Shown piece by piece: positions 1 to 12,394 of a stretch of 64,000 nt of DNA. The DNA comes from Fistularia commersonii (Eukaryota > Chordata > Actinopteri > Syngnathiformes > Fistulariidae). The position numbers and the translations under genes were made by a program. Below the pieces are notes generated by a model that saw only the letters and a list, made by a program, of their open reading frames with translations, was not told where the DNA came from and ran no database searches. The stretch covers positions 26,298,892-26,362,891 of the forward strand of contig JBBMNZ010000003.1 of the NCBI GenBank assembly GCA_037954325.1, written 5' to 3'. The first letter of the stretch is position 1. Every line of letters begins with the position of its first letter.

Positions 1-397
1 GAACGAACGAATGAATTAACAGCTGAATAGACAAACAAACAAATGAATGAATGAATGAATTAACAAATTAACGAAAGAACAAACAAATGAATGAATGAAC
101 GAATAACTGAAGGAGTGAACAAATAAATGAATGAACGGATGAATGAACAAATGAATGAATGAACAAATGAATGAATGAATGAATGAGCAAACGACCGAAC
201 AAAGGAATGAATGAATGAACGAACGAATGAATTAACAGCTGAATAGACAAACAAACAAATGAATGAATGAACGAATGAATAAATTAACGAATGAACGAAA
301 GAACAAACGAATGAATGAATGAACGAATGACTGAACGAAGGAGTGAACAAATAAATGAATAAACGAATGAATGAATGAATGAATGAATGAATGAATA
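1..397. repeat. GAAT/GAAC tetranucleotide array with 216-bp higher-order period
   Basis: Degenerate (AATG)n. The start GAACGAACGAATGAATTAAC recurs at 217, so a 216-base unit has been duplicated. The HSFIHSF open frames are translation artefacts. Confidence 0.9.
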
Positions 398-570
398 TTT
401 GTAACCCCGCCTCCTAGCAACCATGGACCCGTCCTGGTCGTTCCCCCGCCAGAGACGTCGTTCCCGTGACATTTGTTCCAGACGTTCCTTTGGATCCCCG
501 GCAGCTTTGATGAACTCTCGACTTTTTCCCGGGGCTCCTCCAGGCTGACATTTTTATTTCATTATCGAGG

Positions 571-610
571 CGTCCGTCCGTCCGTCCGTCCGTCCGTCCG
601 TCCGTCCGTC
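571..610. repeat. (CCGT)n microsatellite
   Basis: About ten perfect CGTC units. Confidence 0.95.
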
Positions 611-1458
611 AGGCCATCGCTCGGACGTCGGCGGAGCGGGGAATTAATATTCTGGAGGACGAGGGGAAACAACCGCAGATGGATTTCCCTTCATTTCTTC
701 CAAGAGAAGACGTGGCGCCGAAGCCTTCAATGATCTGCACGCTTATGATCAAACCCTTAATAACCAAGATGTAATTTGAAATCCCCTCCGGGACGGGCAG
801 ACCGGCTTCATCCACGACTCTGAGGTGGACCGGCGGCAACCTTCTCACGGGCTTCCCTCCGCCGGAGGAGAAACCAGCTGTGGGAGTGAGAAGGTGGAAG
901 ATCTCCAGGCGTGGCCTCCAGGAGGAACCTCTCCTCTGGCCTGAGAGCAGCTGGAACAGACTCCAAATGAGTGGCAGAGAAGATCAGTGAATCATGATCT
1001 TCTTACACCTTCTCCTTCTTTTTGCTGTTTCTCCACAGCCAATCATCTGCCTCCATCCAACCCTCTCCTCTCACAGCTCCTCCTCCCCTCCATCCATAAA
1101 CCTCCTCTCTGATCTTCACCCTGACCATCTCCAGCCTCAGCATCCTCCTATCCAGATCTTCTCCATCCCCCCTCCGTCCAAACCATCTCCAGGAGCTCCT
1201 CCTCCAAAGAAGAACCTCCACATCTTCATCTCCGCGGCCTCCAGCTCCAATCTCCTCCACAGCTGCTCTTCACCTCCATCTCCTCCACCTTTCCTGTCCT
1301 CCTGACACTCGTCCATCATCGCCTGACGCTCCTCCTCCTCCGCAGACGTCCGGGAGCTGCACTATCACCTCCTGGACCTCAGAGTCTTGATGGTTTCGTC
1401 CAATCAGCTTTAGATTCGGTTCTTCATCACCATGTCATAAAAGGGGCTCGGCTGCTTG

Positions 1459-1495
<37 letters not shown>

Positions 1496-1830
1496 TGTGT
1501 GTCTTCCTGACAACGAGTCGATTATTAAAACAGTGCACACAGCAGTGTGTTCTTGCCCTTTTCACGGTTCATTAGCACGCTGAGATGTCCTTCCGCACGC
1601 CGGCCGCAGCTCATTAGGCCGGCCATTAAAACCTGCATGGGGGGGCAGGAGTGTGTTTGTGCAGATAAAGCAACGCACGGTGGTTAAAAACAAACACCTG
1701 CGAGAGGAAATGACTCGAGGGGTGAAAACGCAGGGATTATATGATCTGGCCTCAGACGCTCCCGGAACGAGGGAAGGGGAAGCAGGAAGTGACGCCGGAC
1801 GGAAGCCGCCCAGAAGAACGCCGCCCAGAG

Positions 1831-2530
1831 GTCATCATTTTGTCTCAGTCATACATGTCCTGCACCCCTGTGACTGTCTGATCTTTTCCTTTCAGGGGTC
1901 TCCAAAGCAAAGCCACCTTCTCCATCTAACCCTATTCTCTGGATCCTCCTCTCTCATCAACTACCTTCATATCCTCTCTCACTACCTCTATCAGTCTTCT
2001 CTTTGGTCTTCCTCTAGATCTCCTGCCTGGCAGCTCCACCTTCAGCAACATTCTACCCAGATCTTCACCATGGTTTGGACATGAACACTCCTCTGTTTAC
2101 GTCCAAACCATGGTGAAGATCTGTGTAGAAGTTATCACTTTGTCTCAGTCATACATGTCCTGCACCCCTGTGACTGTCTTTGGTCTTTTCCCTTCAGGGG
2201 TCTCCACCGCGAATCCACCTTCTCCATCTCAGTCTATTCTCTGGATCTGGATCAATATATTGACTCCTCTGTCCATGACCCAACCATCTCAGTCTGGCTT
2301 CTCTGACCTTCTCTCCAAAACATCAACCATGTGTCGTCCCTCTGATGGACTCATTCCTGATCCTCTCCATCCTGGTCGCTCCCAAAGAGAACCTCAGCAT
2401 CTTCATCTCTGCAACCTCCAGCTCTGCCTCCTGTCTTTTGGTCGTCGTCTCTATTTGTAGACTCATCTCACCAGTGTCTCCTCCACCTTTCCTTTCCTTT
2501 CCTTCTGGATGATAGTCTTCTATCTCATAG
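1831..2530 (-). mobile_element. LINE 3'-tail fragments, two head-to-tail units
   Basis: On the plus strand the antisense signature TCTCAGTCATACATGTCCTG CACCCCTGTGAC occurs twice (about 1844 and 2144), followed by TTTTCCCTTCAGGGGTCTCC. The two units are separated by a palindrome at 2068-2117. This is the same tail family as at 13.2 and 28.9 kb. Confidence 0.7.
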
Positions 2531-3409
2531 TACCTCTGAAACTATAGCCGTGCAAAAATGGCAATCGTGCCAAAACCAAAGCTATGACAGATGCTTGTAT
2601 GTCTGAAGGTCCTGTGATGAACCACTCCCACGACCCTGGCGGCAGGAGAAGGCGGCGTAGGCGCCGAAATGAACCGATATTACAGGCTGGAACGAAACGC
2701 GAAGAACCCTGAAAGGTGTTTCTGCAGGCATGGAAGCGTGTCGTGCTTTAAATATCCAAATAAAGCAAACGTCCCGTCCGCCGCTCCCCACGGCTCAGTC
2801 AGAGCAGCTCGCCGTGAGAGCTCAGCCGGGGGAGGCGGCGGGGATGAGTCACCGGGGAGCCATTACATAAGCTAATCCTCAACGCCGAGCTAAAACCTTC
2901 AACATCTGTGTGTGAGGAGGAGGCAGCTGGGGTAATATGGTGTTTAAGGTAAATAAGTAATCTAGGGCATGGAGGTAACACACACACACCGCCGCCACCT
3001 GAGCCCAACTGAGGTTACAAATGCCAATCGATTGATCGGAGAATGAATCGGTCACCGCTGTAACCGCACGCATTGCTAATATTTTGGGTACTAAACGGTG
3101 TCTGCTTTGAGAGCTCCTCACCCTTTCCAACCAGAAGGTTGACGGTTCGATCCCAAGCTCCGACCGTCAGCACGCCGAAGGGCTGAATGTGAGATTAGCA
3201 CAAATACTAGCATTAGCGATTCACATGCGTCGGGGTTCAGCGTCTTCCCAAAAGACGCAGATAAGAAGAGGAGGCGGGAATCGAACTGACCCGCGACGGA
3301 CAAAGACAAGCCCAGAAAGTTCCGGTATTGTTGGAGAAAACGTCTGTTTCAGGTAAATCCCCAACCGGGAGTCGGGTATCTGCGCACATATACGGAAATA
3401 TGTCTATAT

Positions 3410-3692
3410 ACCGTAATTTCCGGACGATAAGCCGCAACTTTTTTCACGAAAACAACGATGCGGCTAATATAAGGACTTTTTTGGGTGGGCGCTAACGAGC
3501 TTCACGCCGCTAAAACATTTATCCTCGTCACATCGGACCGATGAAATGACCGGGAAATTCTGAGTCCGTTCAACTGCGACACCGAAGACGACGACTTTGA
3601 CGGTTTCAGTGCGCAGGAGGAAGCCCGAGATAGCGATCGGCTAGCCGGTGCGGCTTATATTGAGGTGCGCCCTATAGTCCAGAAATGACGGT
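3410..3692. mobile_element. 283-bp MITE with about 28-bp imperfect terminal inverted repeats
   Basis: The left end reads ACCGTAATTTCCGGACGATA. The right end, reverse-complemented, reads ACCGTCATTTCTGGACTATA. Both are followed by AGCCGC/GGGCGC-like sequence, and the element is flanked by TATA. This fits the widespread fish element whose ends read CCGTAATTTCCGGACTATAAGCCGC. No coding capacity is seen. Confidence 0.75.
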
Positions 3693-4579
3693 ATATATGA
3701 AAGCACAACTTCAGCGGGAAAAGCCTGACATGGAGTCACTTGGAAAGAAGTAGGTTGTCACTATTCACGTCTGTACTTCTAAAACCCTTAGAATGGCTCT
3801 TGTTGCGTTCTCTTGTTGTGTTCTCTTGTGTTCTCCCAGGACGGGAACGTCTCTGCGGCCGTTCTAATCGCGCTCAGACAGTTATTCGCCGCCGACCTCC
3901 GCCGTTGTCGCCCCGCAACAAAAGCCATAATTCTCCGGAGCTCCATCCGAGGCTCCCGTTTCTTGCCGCAGAACGTCAGCGTGCGTCTTTGATTGGCGGC
4001 GAATCGTCGGCCCGTCTGTCGGCGAGGTTGCTGCGGAGACAGCCGGCAGCTCCGCGGGATTCCTTCGCCCGTCCCGGAGCCGGTCTCTTACGTGGCCTTT
4101 CAACCCCTTCACTTCCAATTACTCTCCCTCCATTTGCTCCCGCCGCCGCGCATTTTCCACTCCAGATAGCTTCTCCGGAGTCCTGGCTGTAGATCCTGCT
4201 GTCACTCGGCGTGATGGCGTGCGCGGGAGGTGACCGATGGCGGCTCCACGCCTGAACCTCAGAACACCGGAGGGGGAAGACAAACCAGGACCAGGTGCCA
4301 GGATGCAGCTTATTGACGCCTGAAGGGCAAATACTTGGAACCTTTCAGTTGGTCTTTTCGTCTGGAGGGCGCTTGCGGAAACAAAAATACCCTCCGAGGG
4401 CGTTGCAGGGCCAACGGTGACATTCAAGCACAGGATCTACAGTGGCCTGAGGGGCGACTCCGGGACTACTTCTTATAAACGTTTGGACAAATCGTGTAAC
4501 TCCTGGTTTCAGCTCGATGCAGTCCTGTTTGTGGACGGCAGGACCAAGATGAAGAGCCTTAGGAGAACATGGATGGTGG

Positions 4580-5130
4580 CTGATCAGCACTAGATCAGCA
4601 CTCGATCAACTCTAGATCAGCACTAGATCAACTCTAGATCAGCTCTAGGTCAGCACTAGATCAGCTCTAGATTAACTCTAGATCAACTCTAGATCAGCAC
4701 TAGATCAGCACGAGATCAAATGTAGATCGGCACTAGATCGGCACTAGATCAGCACGAGATCAGCTCCAGATCAACTCTAGATCAGATCTAGATCAGCTCT
4801 AGAACGGCACTAGATCAGCTCCAGATCAGCACTAAATCAGCTCTAGATCAGCTCTAGAACGGCACTAGATCAACTCTAGATCAGCACTAGATCAACTCTA
4901 GATCAGCACTAGATCAGCTCTAGATTAACTCTAGATCAACTCTAGATCAGCACTAGATCAGCACGAGATCAAATGTAGATCGCCACTAGATTGGCACTCG
5001 ATCGGCACTAGATCGGCTCTAGACCAGCACGAGATCAGCTCCAGATCAACTCTAGATCAGATCTAGATCAGCTCCAGATCAGCACTAGAACGGCACTAGA
5101 TCAGCTCCAGATCAGCTCTAGATCAGCACC
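4580..5130. repeat. TAGATCAGCAC-type 11-12 bp minisatellite
   Basis: Some 45 degenerate units alternate AGATCAGCACT and AGATCAACTCT. A block containing GAGATCAAATGTAGATCGGC occurs twice (about 4709 and 4963), showing a higher-order duplication. Confidence 0.9.
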
Positions 5131-7999
5131 AGGAGCCTCCAGGGCGCCTCCATGACTTTGCTCTGCAAAGCTTGCTGCTGTTTTCTTTCACCAAGAATTG
5201 ATTGAGCGAATGGCTGCTAATTACCGCTGACTGATGGAGCCGGTGCAGGTCAGAAGCTCCGTCCCTCAGGCTTTGGGACGCAGCAGGAGTTTCTCCTGAA
5301 CCTGGATGTGAAGGAGGTGACGCCGCTCCTTGTTAGTCAAAGGAAGAAGCCCTTCCTGCCCTTCTGCTCTGATTCACCCCCGTCGGCCCGAGTCGGCGGC
5401 GTCTTCCTGGATCGGCGTCTTCTGGACGCGCGCCGCCGCCGCCACGGTCCCTTTGATTCCCCTCGCTGTCCGTCATCCCGCCGCCGTGGCGACAGGAAGG
5501 AAATGCTTTCCGTCTCGTCTCCGTCCTCCTTCCTCGGGTCTCTTTGTTCCTCCTCTGCGTCATCCTGGTGTTCTCATAACGTCGGCGGGGATGTTCTTTG
5601 ACGGCCGCCGTCTCCGGCGTGACAAACGTGAACGTGGGACAACAAAGTCCCCGAGAGAAGCAACAAACAGAGTAACTCTGCCATGAAGCCGGATCACAAC
5701 TCAGGCTCGCCGTCTTCACCGCAGACTTTTAAACAAATGTGACGAATCGTCTAAAAAGAAGGAGCATCTGGGACGCGGAAGTCTTTTGTGTGTGATTTCC
5801 TGTGCAAACTCCGTGAACACCTTCACACAGAAAAGTTCTAAGAAGAGTCCAGATAGAGTTCCTTTCCAGGAAGAACCTTCTAGTTCTGCGTTCCCACAGG
5901 CGGTGAGGGATCACGCTACCTTCAGCTCCACACTCAAGAACATGGGGGACACCAAGCTGGAAACTGCCACGGCGTTCACAATATAAGAACCATGGACCAT
6001 CAGACGGTCAAAGTGTTTCCATCTTCTCTCTGTGCTGCTTCACCGTGAGAAGACCCCCGTTAGCCGTTAGCCGTTAGCTAACTCCTCGTTTATTTGGTCC
6101 AAAATGCAGAAGCGAGCCCTGGAAACCCCTCCAGAAGAACCCGGACCTCTTCGGCACGCCATTTCTCACTGCTGTCGTCCGTTTTGTCCCAAGAAAACAT
6201 CTGACCAGGAGAGCTTTTAAGATGGGCGTGGCTTATGAGCTCCACCAACATCTAGGAGTTCCCCACGAGTAAAAAGGCCTTGCCTCGTAGTTTGAGGAGC
6301 AGAGCTGGATCTTGGAGCTGAGGTCCTGATTCCTCTGCTGAAAAGGTTCTAGGAGCAGCAGGAAGCTGCTGATGTTGGAGAAGGAGGTAACAGAATGTCA
6401 TCTGTGGTGATTTTTAGCATTTTAGATGTCATGTTTTGGGAACTACATGAAAAAATAAGCTAGTTAGCAAACGAAGCGGCAGAAATCTCCTCCCCTGGAT
6501 TTCTAGCAGAGCCCCGTGGAGAGGCGGCAGGTGTTCTTCAAGGTTCTGATGGAAGCCCGGCCTCACAGCGGCCACGACGACGGCCGGGGAGTCCAGGTTG
6601 TTGTCGCTGCTTAAACCAGTGCGACCTGCTGGGTTTCTGGCATTTAGCAGGAGTGTTTAGCGCTGGACCGGCGGCGCCGCGGTCCTGTCAGTATTCACGG
6701 CGGCCGGTTTGAGCACCATGACGAGACCCTATTTCAAGACCCATTTGCTGACGCGGGACGGTTTCCCGGGTAACCGGCCATCGGGTCGCTCCCTCGTCAC
6801 CTCGCCGATGAGCTAACGGCGCCGGAGTCGCCGGTGAGCTAACGGGGTTAAAGCCTATTTGGCATCTGCGCCGCTTCCGAGCCGCCGCTTAGCATACGGC
6901 GGAGCTGCAGGTCCTTCTGCTTTTGCGCCGCCGCTCCCGTAGAATCGATACGATTTGAAAAAAAGAAAAAAAATAACGAGTGGGGATTCGCGGCGGCGTC
7001 AGACACGGCGCGTTAATGCTAATTAATCCGACGGCGCGGACCGACGATCACACCGCTCGCCTCCTGCAAATGACAGGCATTTAACCCTGACCTTCAGCTC
7101 CGGGGAAAGATCGGCGCCCGCCGTGTCCTCCTGTCTCCGCTCGCCGCCGGAGCTCGTAATTGCGTCCGGCACGTCGGCGGCGAGGAGCCCGGGATGTCGA
7201 TGCGTTTAATGCCGACCGTTTGTTTTCGGTAAATAACAGCGAGGGGGAGGAAGGAGAAGATGAGGGCATCTCGGGGCTTTTTCGGCGCCTGTTCCGCATG
7301 AAGGTTTCGTGGCGGTGGAGGGGGCGGGGCTAAGAGAGGCTGTGACGGATGGGTCGGCCGTCAATCATCCAGCCAATCACGCTCTCGCTCACACCGACGG
7401 TCTTCGGCGAACCTTCTGACTGCTTGCAGGCTGCAGGAGGAACACGGAGAACGTTGAGGAACCCCATGCGGACACCGGGAGAACATGGACACCTCCAGCC
7501 AGGGAGGCGGAGGAGCTCGCCGCCGCGCCGCCGTCACCGATATCGTCAATCAATGTCTTGAGGAAATGTCCACTTTTGCTCAGAGGACATCTGAGACGGG
7601 TTCCCAGCTCTCCTCATCTGAACATCCACGTCTCCTCGCCGCTCAGATGTTAATGTCACGCCACAATCACGGCTCCTCCTTGGCTCCGTGACATTTAGAG
7701 CCGCTCCGCCATCTCCGGATTAAGGCGAGATTTAATTTGACCGAAAAGAAAATCGGGCTCAAAGGTCTGTGATAAATCACCGCGTGCTTAATTAGCTCGG
7801 ACGGACGATTTGATTGGATGAGAGTCCGAAGACCGGGCGAGGGCAGGAGTCGCAGGAGGAGACCTCGCCTGATCTCGCAGTGCCGTCAGTTCCTGAGACG
7901 AGGCTGCGAGCAAACACTCCTGCAGAGGCACCGGCTCGGAGAGGACGGGGTTTTGTGTCGGACCAGGAGGGAACCCGTTTGCTTCAGCTACGTTCTCCA

Positions 8000-8215
8000 G
8001 TGGGGTGGGCGGAGTCTCCAAGAGGTGGGCGGAGTCTCCAAGAGGTGGGTGTGGTCTCCAAGAGGTGGGCGGAGTCACCAAGGGTTGGGCGGAGTCTCCA
8101 AGAGGTGGGCAGAGTCTCTAAGAGGTGGGCGGAGTCCCCAAGAGGTGGGCAGAGTCTCCAAGAGGTGGGCAGTCTCTAAGAGGTGGGCGGAGTCTCCAAG
8201 GGGTGGGCGGAGCCA
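8000..8215. repeat. 20-bp minisatellite GTGGGCGGAGTCTCCAAGAG
   Basis: About 11 units with substitutions. The right edge runs into the unique stretch CCTTGCGCCTCATTGTCCAA, which recurs inverted at 11.27 kb. Confidence 0.9.
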
Positions 8216-9349
8216 AGAGACCTTGCGCCTCATTGTCCAAAGATGTCAACAATGATGGTGTGTTAACGTCCCGCTCCACGCTTGCCGATTTCAAACGTGT
8301 GTCCATGAAAAATCTATTTTGGGCTGAATTTTAGCATCTTTTTAGATGACTGGTACCCAGAATGAAGGTATGAATGAATGAATAATAAACTTGAATTTAA
8401 ACTCGGTTGTGATGTCATCACCCTCGACCTCACTCAGGACCGATCGGACCTCGGAGCTAACGCTAACTCTAAACCAACTACACCAAACCAGCGGATGCTA
8501 GCATTAGCAGCTCACCCTTGACCGGTGCTACGGTAACGAGGGGGGGGGGGGCGGTTTAGCTGGGCAGCTCAGAAGGTTGCTGGTTCCATTCCAGACACCC
8601 CAGTGGCTCCAGATGGTCATGTTAGCGCATGCTAGCATGTAAACGGAGGAACGGCTTGACGAGGGCGCGATATGAGCGTTCGAAGCGTGAAAACTTCTCC
8701 GAACACATCGCGCCCACGTCGCCGCTTCCTGTCACGTGCGGTTCCGACACAACGGTAACTCGGCTTAATGAGGATAATCCCTTAAATCAGCCCGCCGCTG
8801 TTTGCGCCCGGCTTATCCCCGTCTGTTTTCCTTTTCTTCTCTTATCGCCCTGATCTATCGTCAGCATGTCGGGCTGATAAACATCAAACGCGCGAAGAGG
8901 AGGGATAAAGGGTAATTGTAGAGAGAGAGAGGGAGTGAGAGAGTTAATTAAATTATAGCTGTTGTTTCAGCTGAGTCTGGCTCTGCACGGGGACGGGAGT
9001 TTGAAAACACCTTGTTTACTCGGCACCTTGGCAAAAGACCGCGGTGCAGCCACAACAGCACCTTGACCGGTACGCTCACGTTTTGAGCAAGAGGCGTTGG
9101 AACACCTTCCGGCCTCCACGGATCCACAGGTGTTCATGTTTTCCCACTAGAAAGTGACGATTTCCGCTGGAGGTTCTCCTGGAACATGTGCTCGCTCTGG
9201 GACTGGACCGTTGTGGTCCTGCAGCGCCAAGCCTTGCTGGACTTCTCTTTTGAAATCAGGGGAGCTCAATACGTCCTCCGTGACCTAGCGGTTGATGGCA
9301 AAGGTAGTGTGGGGTAAACGGCATGGTATTAATAATATGGAATTTGTCG

Positions 9350-9760
9350 CTTAAGCTACATGCAGGCCAGGACCACCAGAACCCTGCTACCTTCTCTGCA
9401 GAACATCTACCACCGCGGAGTCCACAGGAGAGCTGCCTCCGTGGCCTCCTCCGGCCGGAGATACAAGGCTGTGAAATGCGGAACGGCACCATCAAAAAAC
9501 TCGTTCTAGCCGACCGCCATCCGACTCTTAAACTGCAGATGCTCATTATTTTCCTCGCGCATGTAAAGTCTTCTGCCACTTACAGTGCACTCATTCTCGC
9601 ACCTGCACTTTGTGCGTTGCACACCAAGATGCACTTAAATGTCTTTCTGCACGGCCGCTGGTCACATTCATATCTAGAATCTTCTTTATAACTGTCACTC
9701 CCCTGCAGGAAGCACGCGAGGCAAAGTCCTGCTGTCACTGATGGATGTATTGCTTGTTGC
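9350..9760 (+). mobile_element. Non-LTR retrotransposon 3' remnant (CR1/Rex1-like)
   Basis: One plus-strand frame reads YKAVKCGTAPSKNSF, a stop, then PTAIRLLN, the usual last residues of fish CR1/Rex1-type ORF2 (NSFxPTAIRLLN). It is followed by TGCACTTTGTGCGTTGCAC and other AT-rich 3' sequence. Clade is uncertain. Confidence 0.55.
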
Positions 9761-10928
9761 AACTTGAATCCACCGCCGAACTATTAAACAGTAACATAAA
9801 ACATAATAAACAGACAAACTATCGCCCAAACAAAATACAAAAGGATGTCAGAGGAATCACATATCATAAAATGAACATACCTCGCTGGCTGCACACCACT
9901 GAGAGGGAAATTAATTAAAATCTTTACGAAACAAACATTGAATAGCACGCGGCTAACTAGCTAGAACCGCGAGTGCGAAAGTCCCCCCTCGGGGGACGTG
10001 CGCAACATCCAGAAGGTGTCCGTGCGAAACCCAAACAATTACACCATCAGAATATGAAAAATATAAATGAAAAGAGAAATAAACACACACTACAAGTCTA
10101 CGACAGAAAAGTAGGAATTTCCCGCCGTACAAGTGACAATAAATCTTTGAATCTCGACTCCAGCGGCGCTAACTGCTGCGAAACTCTAGCAAGCTAGCGA
10201 GTTCCCTAGTTAGCCAGGATTTATTTCTTTTAAACTGAAGAACGGGTATTAAAATGAGTCGGACCAAGTGAGAAGCCAAAAGCTTAACGCTTCTACAGGG
10301 AAAGCGAGGAGGACTTTTTTGTTTTTACTGTGTCATTTTCAAAGTGTGTTTGCCTGGTCCGCCGGTCTACCACCGCTACTCCAAAGAAGGGGAATGTGGA
10401 GTAGCATTCTCGGGCCGTTCCTAAAATCTACGACTTCCCTCCAAAAAGTGAGCTGAGGAGGAGAAGGATGAAGGAAGGGTGGGTCAACCTTCTCCCACAT
10501 GAAGATCATGAAGTCCAAGTACCGTTCTACCACGACTGAAGAGCATTTGGAAGTTTGGCTAGCGGTAGCTAAAAATATCAGATTGTGCAGGTAGCAAGCT
10601 ACACCAACATATATTGCAAATATAAAGACTTCTCAATATATTTAGAAAAAATATATGTTTGGCATTTTTATAGTAGGTAAATCAATTTGACTTGGACATT
10701 TCAGAAGTAGCTCGCATGCTGAAAAAGTATGCTTTAAATCAAAGGTGACCCCGAGTGTAACATGTGACCCGTCCAGGTTAAGCCCCGCCTCCCGGGACGC
10801 AGCTGCTCCAGCTCTTACTTGTCTTGGTCTGAAGATGGTAGATGGTCTCGCTCGCGCAGCGATGGAGCTACTTTGCATGAGATGCTATCAGCCCAATCCT
10901 GGAGACTTCACTCAATGTCTTAATTAAA

Positions 10929-10977
<49 letters not shown>
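10929..10977. repeat. (CGG)n trinucleotide repeat
   Basis: About 16 uninterrupted GGC units. Confidence 0.95.
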
Positions 10978-10978
<1 letters not shown>

Positions 10979-11245
10979 TCGGGGGAATCTACGGCCATCG
11001 ATTAGAAATGTTGTTGTTTGGCGCCGATCAAGAAAAGAAAGCAATCAGCTCTGCGATATCCAGAGGACGTGGACGTTCCCCCGACGCCTCGTCCACAAAG
11101 CGCCGGCCGACGCGTTTTCTCTTCTGGTTATTTGACGCTCGCGGAATTTCAGATTGTGAAACGACGGCCGGGAGGAGCTGGCGGTCACTCGCGTTTGATT
11201 GACAGGTGCCACAAACACCGGCGTCATAACGGAGGGGAGGGAGTT

Positions 11246-11347
11246 GCCATGACAACATTGTTGACATCTTTGGACAATGAAGCGCAAGGTCTCTTGGCTC
11301 CGCCCACCTCTTTGAGACTCCGCCCGCCCCTTGGAGACTCCGCCCAC
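11246..11347. repeat. Inverted partial copy of the 8.1-8.26 kb locus
   Basis: The minus strand repeats the unique flank (GACATCTTTGGACAATGAAG on plus) plus three minisatellite units. Confidence 0.8.
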
Positions 11348-12140
11348 CACAGTATGACTTGTACTGGGAGGGGATATATTGAAAATCATATATTGTATAT
11401 TATCTATATTATATTTAAAATCATGAGGTTTTTGAACTTGTAATTTGCAATGGCAGCTGGTTTAGGGGGCGGGGCTTAACTCTGACGGGTCACCTGTCAA
11501 TCACACAGTTGGCTGTCAATCCAACATCAACCTTCTCGTCCACAACCAGAGGCTTCAACCAACGTCACCGATGCTTTGCGACTGTTGGAAGAAGACCTAG
11601 AACCAGGAAGGAGAACATGGAGAGAACCCAGGCAGACTCAAGTGGGATGAGATGGAGAAGACCAGCAGGAGAACCTGCATGATGTTCTCTGCAGGAGAAC
11701 CCAGGCAGGAGATCCTGGAGAGGAGATGGCGTGGACGCGCCCGGACGCCACAAAAACGAGGGCGATGATGAACGGTGTGTTAGCCCGTCTGACGAGGAAC
11801 AGAGGGAATCCATTTTCTGAAAGGAGAGTTTGAGCGGTAACAGGATGAGGAGGATCATCCATCAGGGGTTCCACGTCCCTCAGGGGAGCGAGAAGTTTCC
11901 AAGTAACCCACTCTGATTGCAAGAGCGTTCCCATAGCAACTATTATCTTTAATGACTATTATTATGTCTGCCATAAAACGGAGACCGGCGCGAGTCTCAC
12001 CGAACGTAGCACCGGCGGTCGTCGCGGAGATAATCCACCTCTGAAACCCAGAACTTCCAAAGCAAACTTTTTTTATCACCGGCGGAGCGAAAGGTCGTCC
12101 GTTAGCGCCGAAACGCAAACGAACCGCGAGGTGGACTTAC

Positions 12141-12306
12141 GCTTGGAGAGTCTCGGGGTGTTGGTCCTCGCGACCCGGCCGTCGCCCGAACCGCCGCAGC
12201 CGTCCTCGTCGTCGCAGTCGCCGCTGTAACGACCCTCGCCGTCCCCGCTGCCCGTCTCGATTCTGTCCAGCGTCCCCAGTTTGGGGATGGACTTCCCCTG
12301 CAGCAG
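12141..12306 (-). CDS. gpc5: gpc5 exon 8: heparan sulfate attachment region
   Basis: The exon is 166 bases, entering in phase 0 after TGGACTTTCAG and leaving in phase 1 at AAGC|GTAAGT, an ideal donor. It encodes LLQGKSIPKLGTLDRIE, TGSGDGEGRYSGDCDDEDGC and GGSGDGRVARTNTPRLSK. Three Ser-Gly dipeptides in an acidic setting (SGDGEG, SGDCDDED, SGDG) are the expected glycosaminoglycan attachment sites close to the membrane. The CDDEDGCGGSG block matches human GPC5. The next exon should encode the C-terminal tail and GPI signal. No convincing minus-strand candidate was seen between 1 and 12140. Confidence 0.95.
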
Positions 12307-12394
12307 CTGAAAGTCCAGCAGACACATCTAGTCAGCACGGCGTGAACGCCAGGACCTCCAGGTTTCACCACACATGGAAACACCAGCTGGGTGA

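Larger units (their letters stand above)
398..12140 (-). other. gpc5 intron 8, left part of window
   Basis: The final gpc5 exon was searched for and not found, so this is treated as intron. It holds a minus-strand LINE pair (1831-2530), a MITE (3410-3692), two minisatellites (4580-5130 and 8000-8215), a LINE remnant (9350-9760) and a (CGG)n tract (10929-10977). GC-rich stretches at 3840-4200, 5300-5700 and 6650-7550 have open frames on both strands but no recognisable protein. Confidence 0.6.

Noticed and set aside
3740..4192. 150-codon plus-strand frame
   Set aside because: GC-rich stretch open on both strands; no family, no splice sites consistent with a gene.
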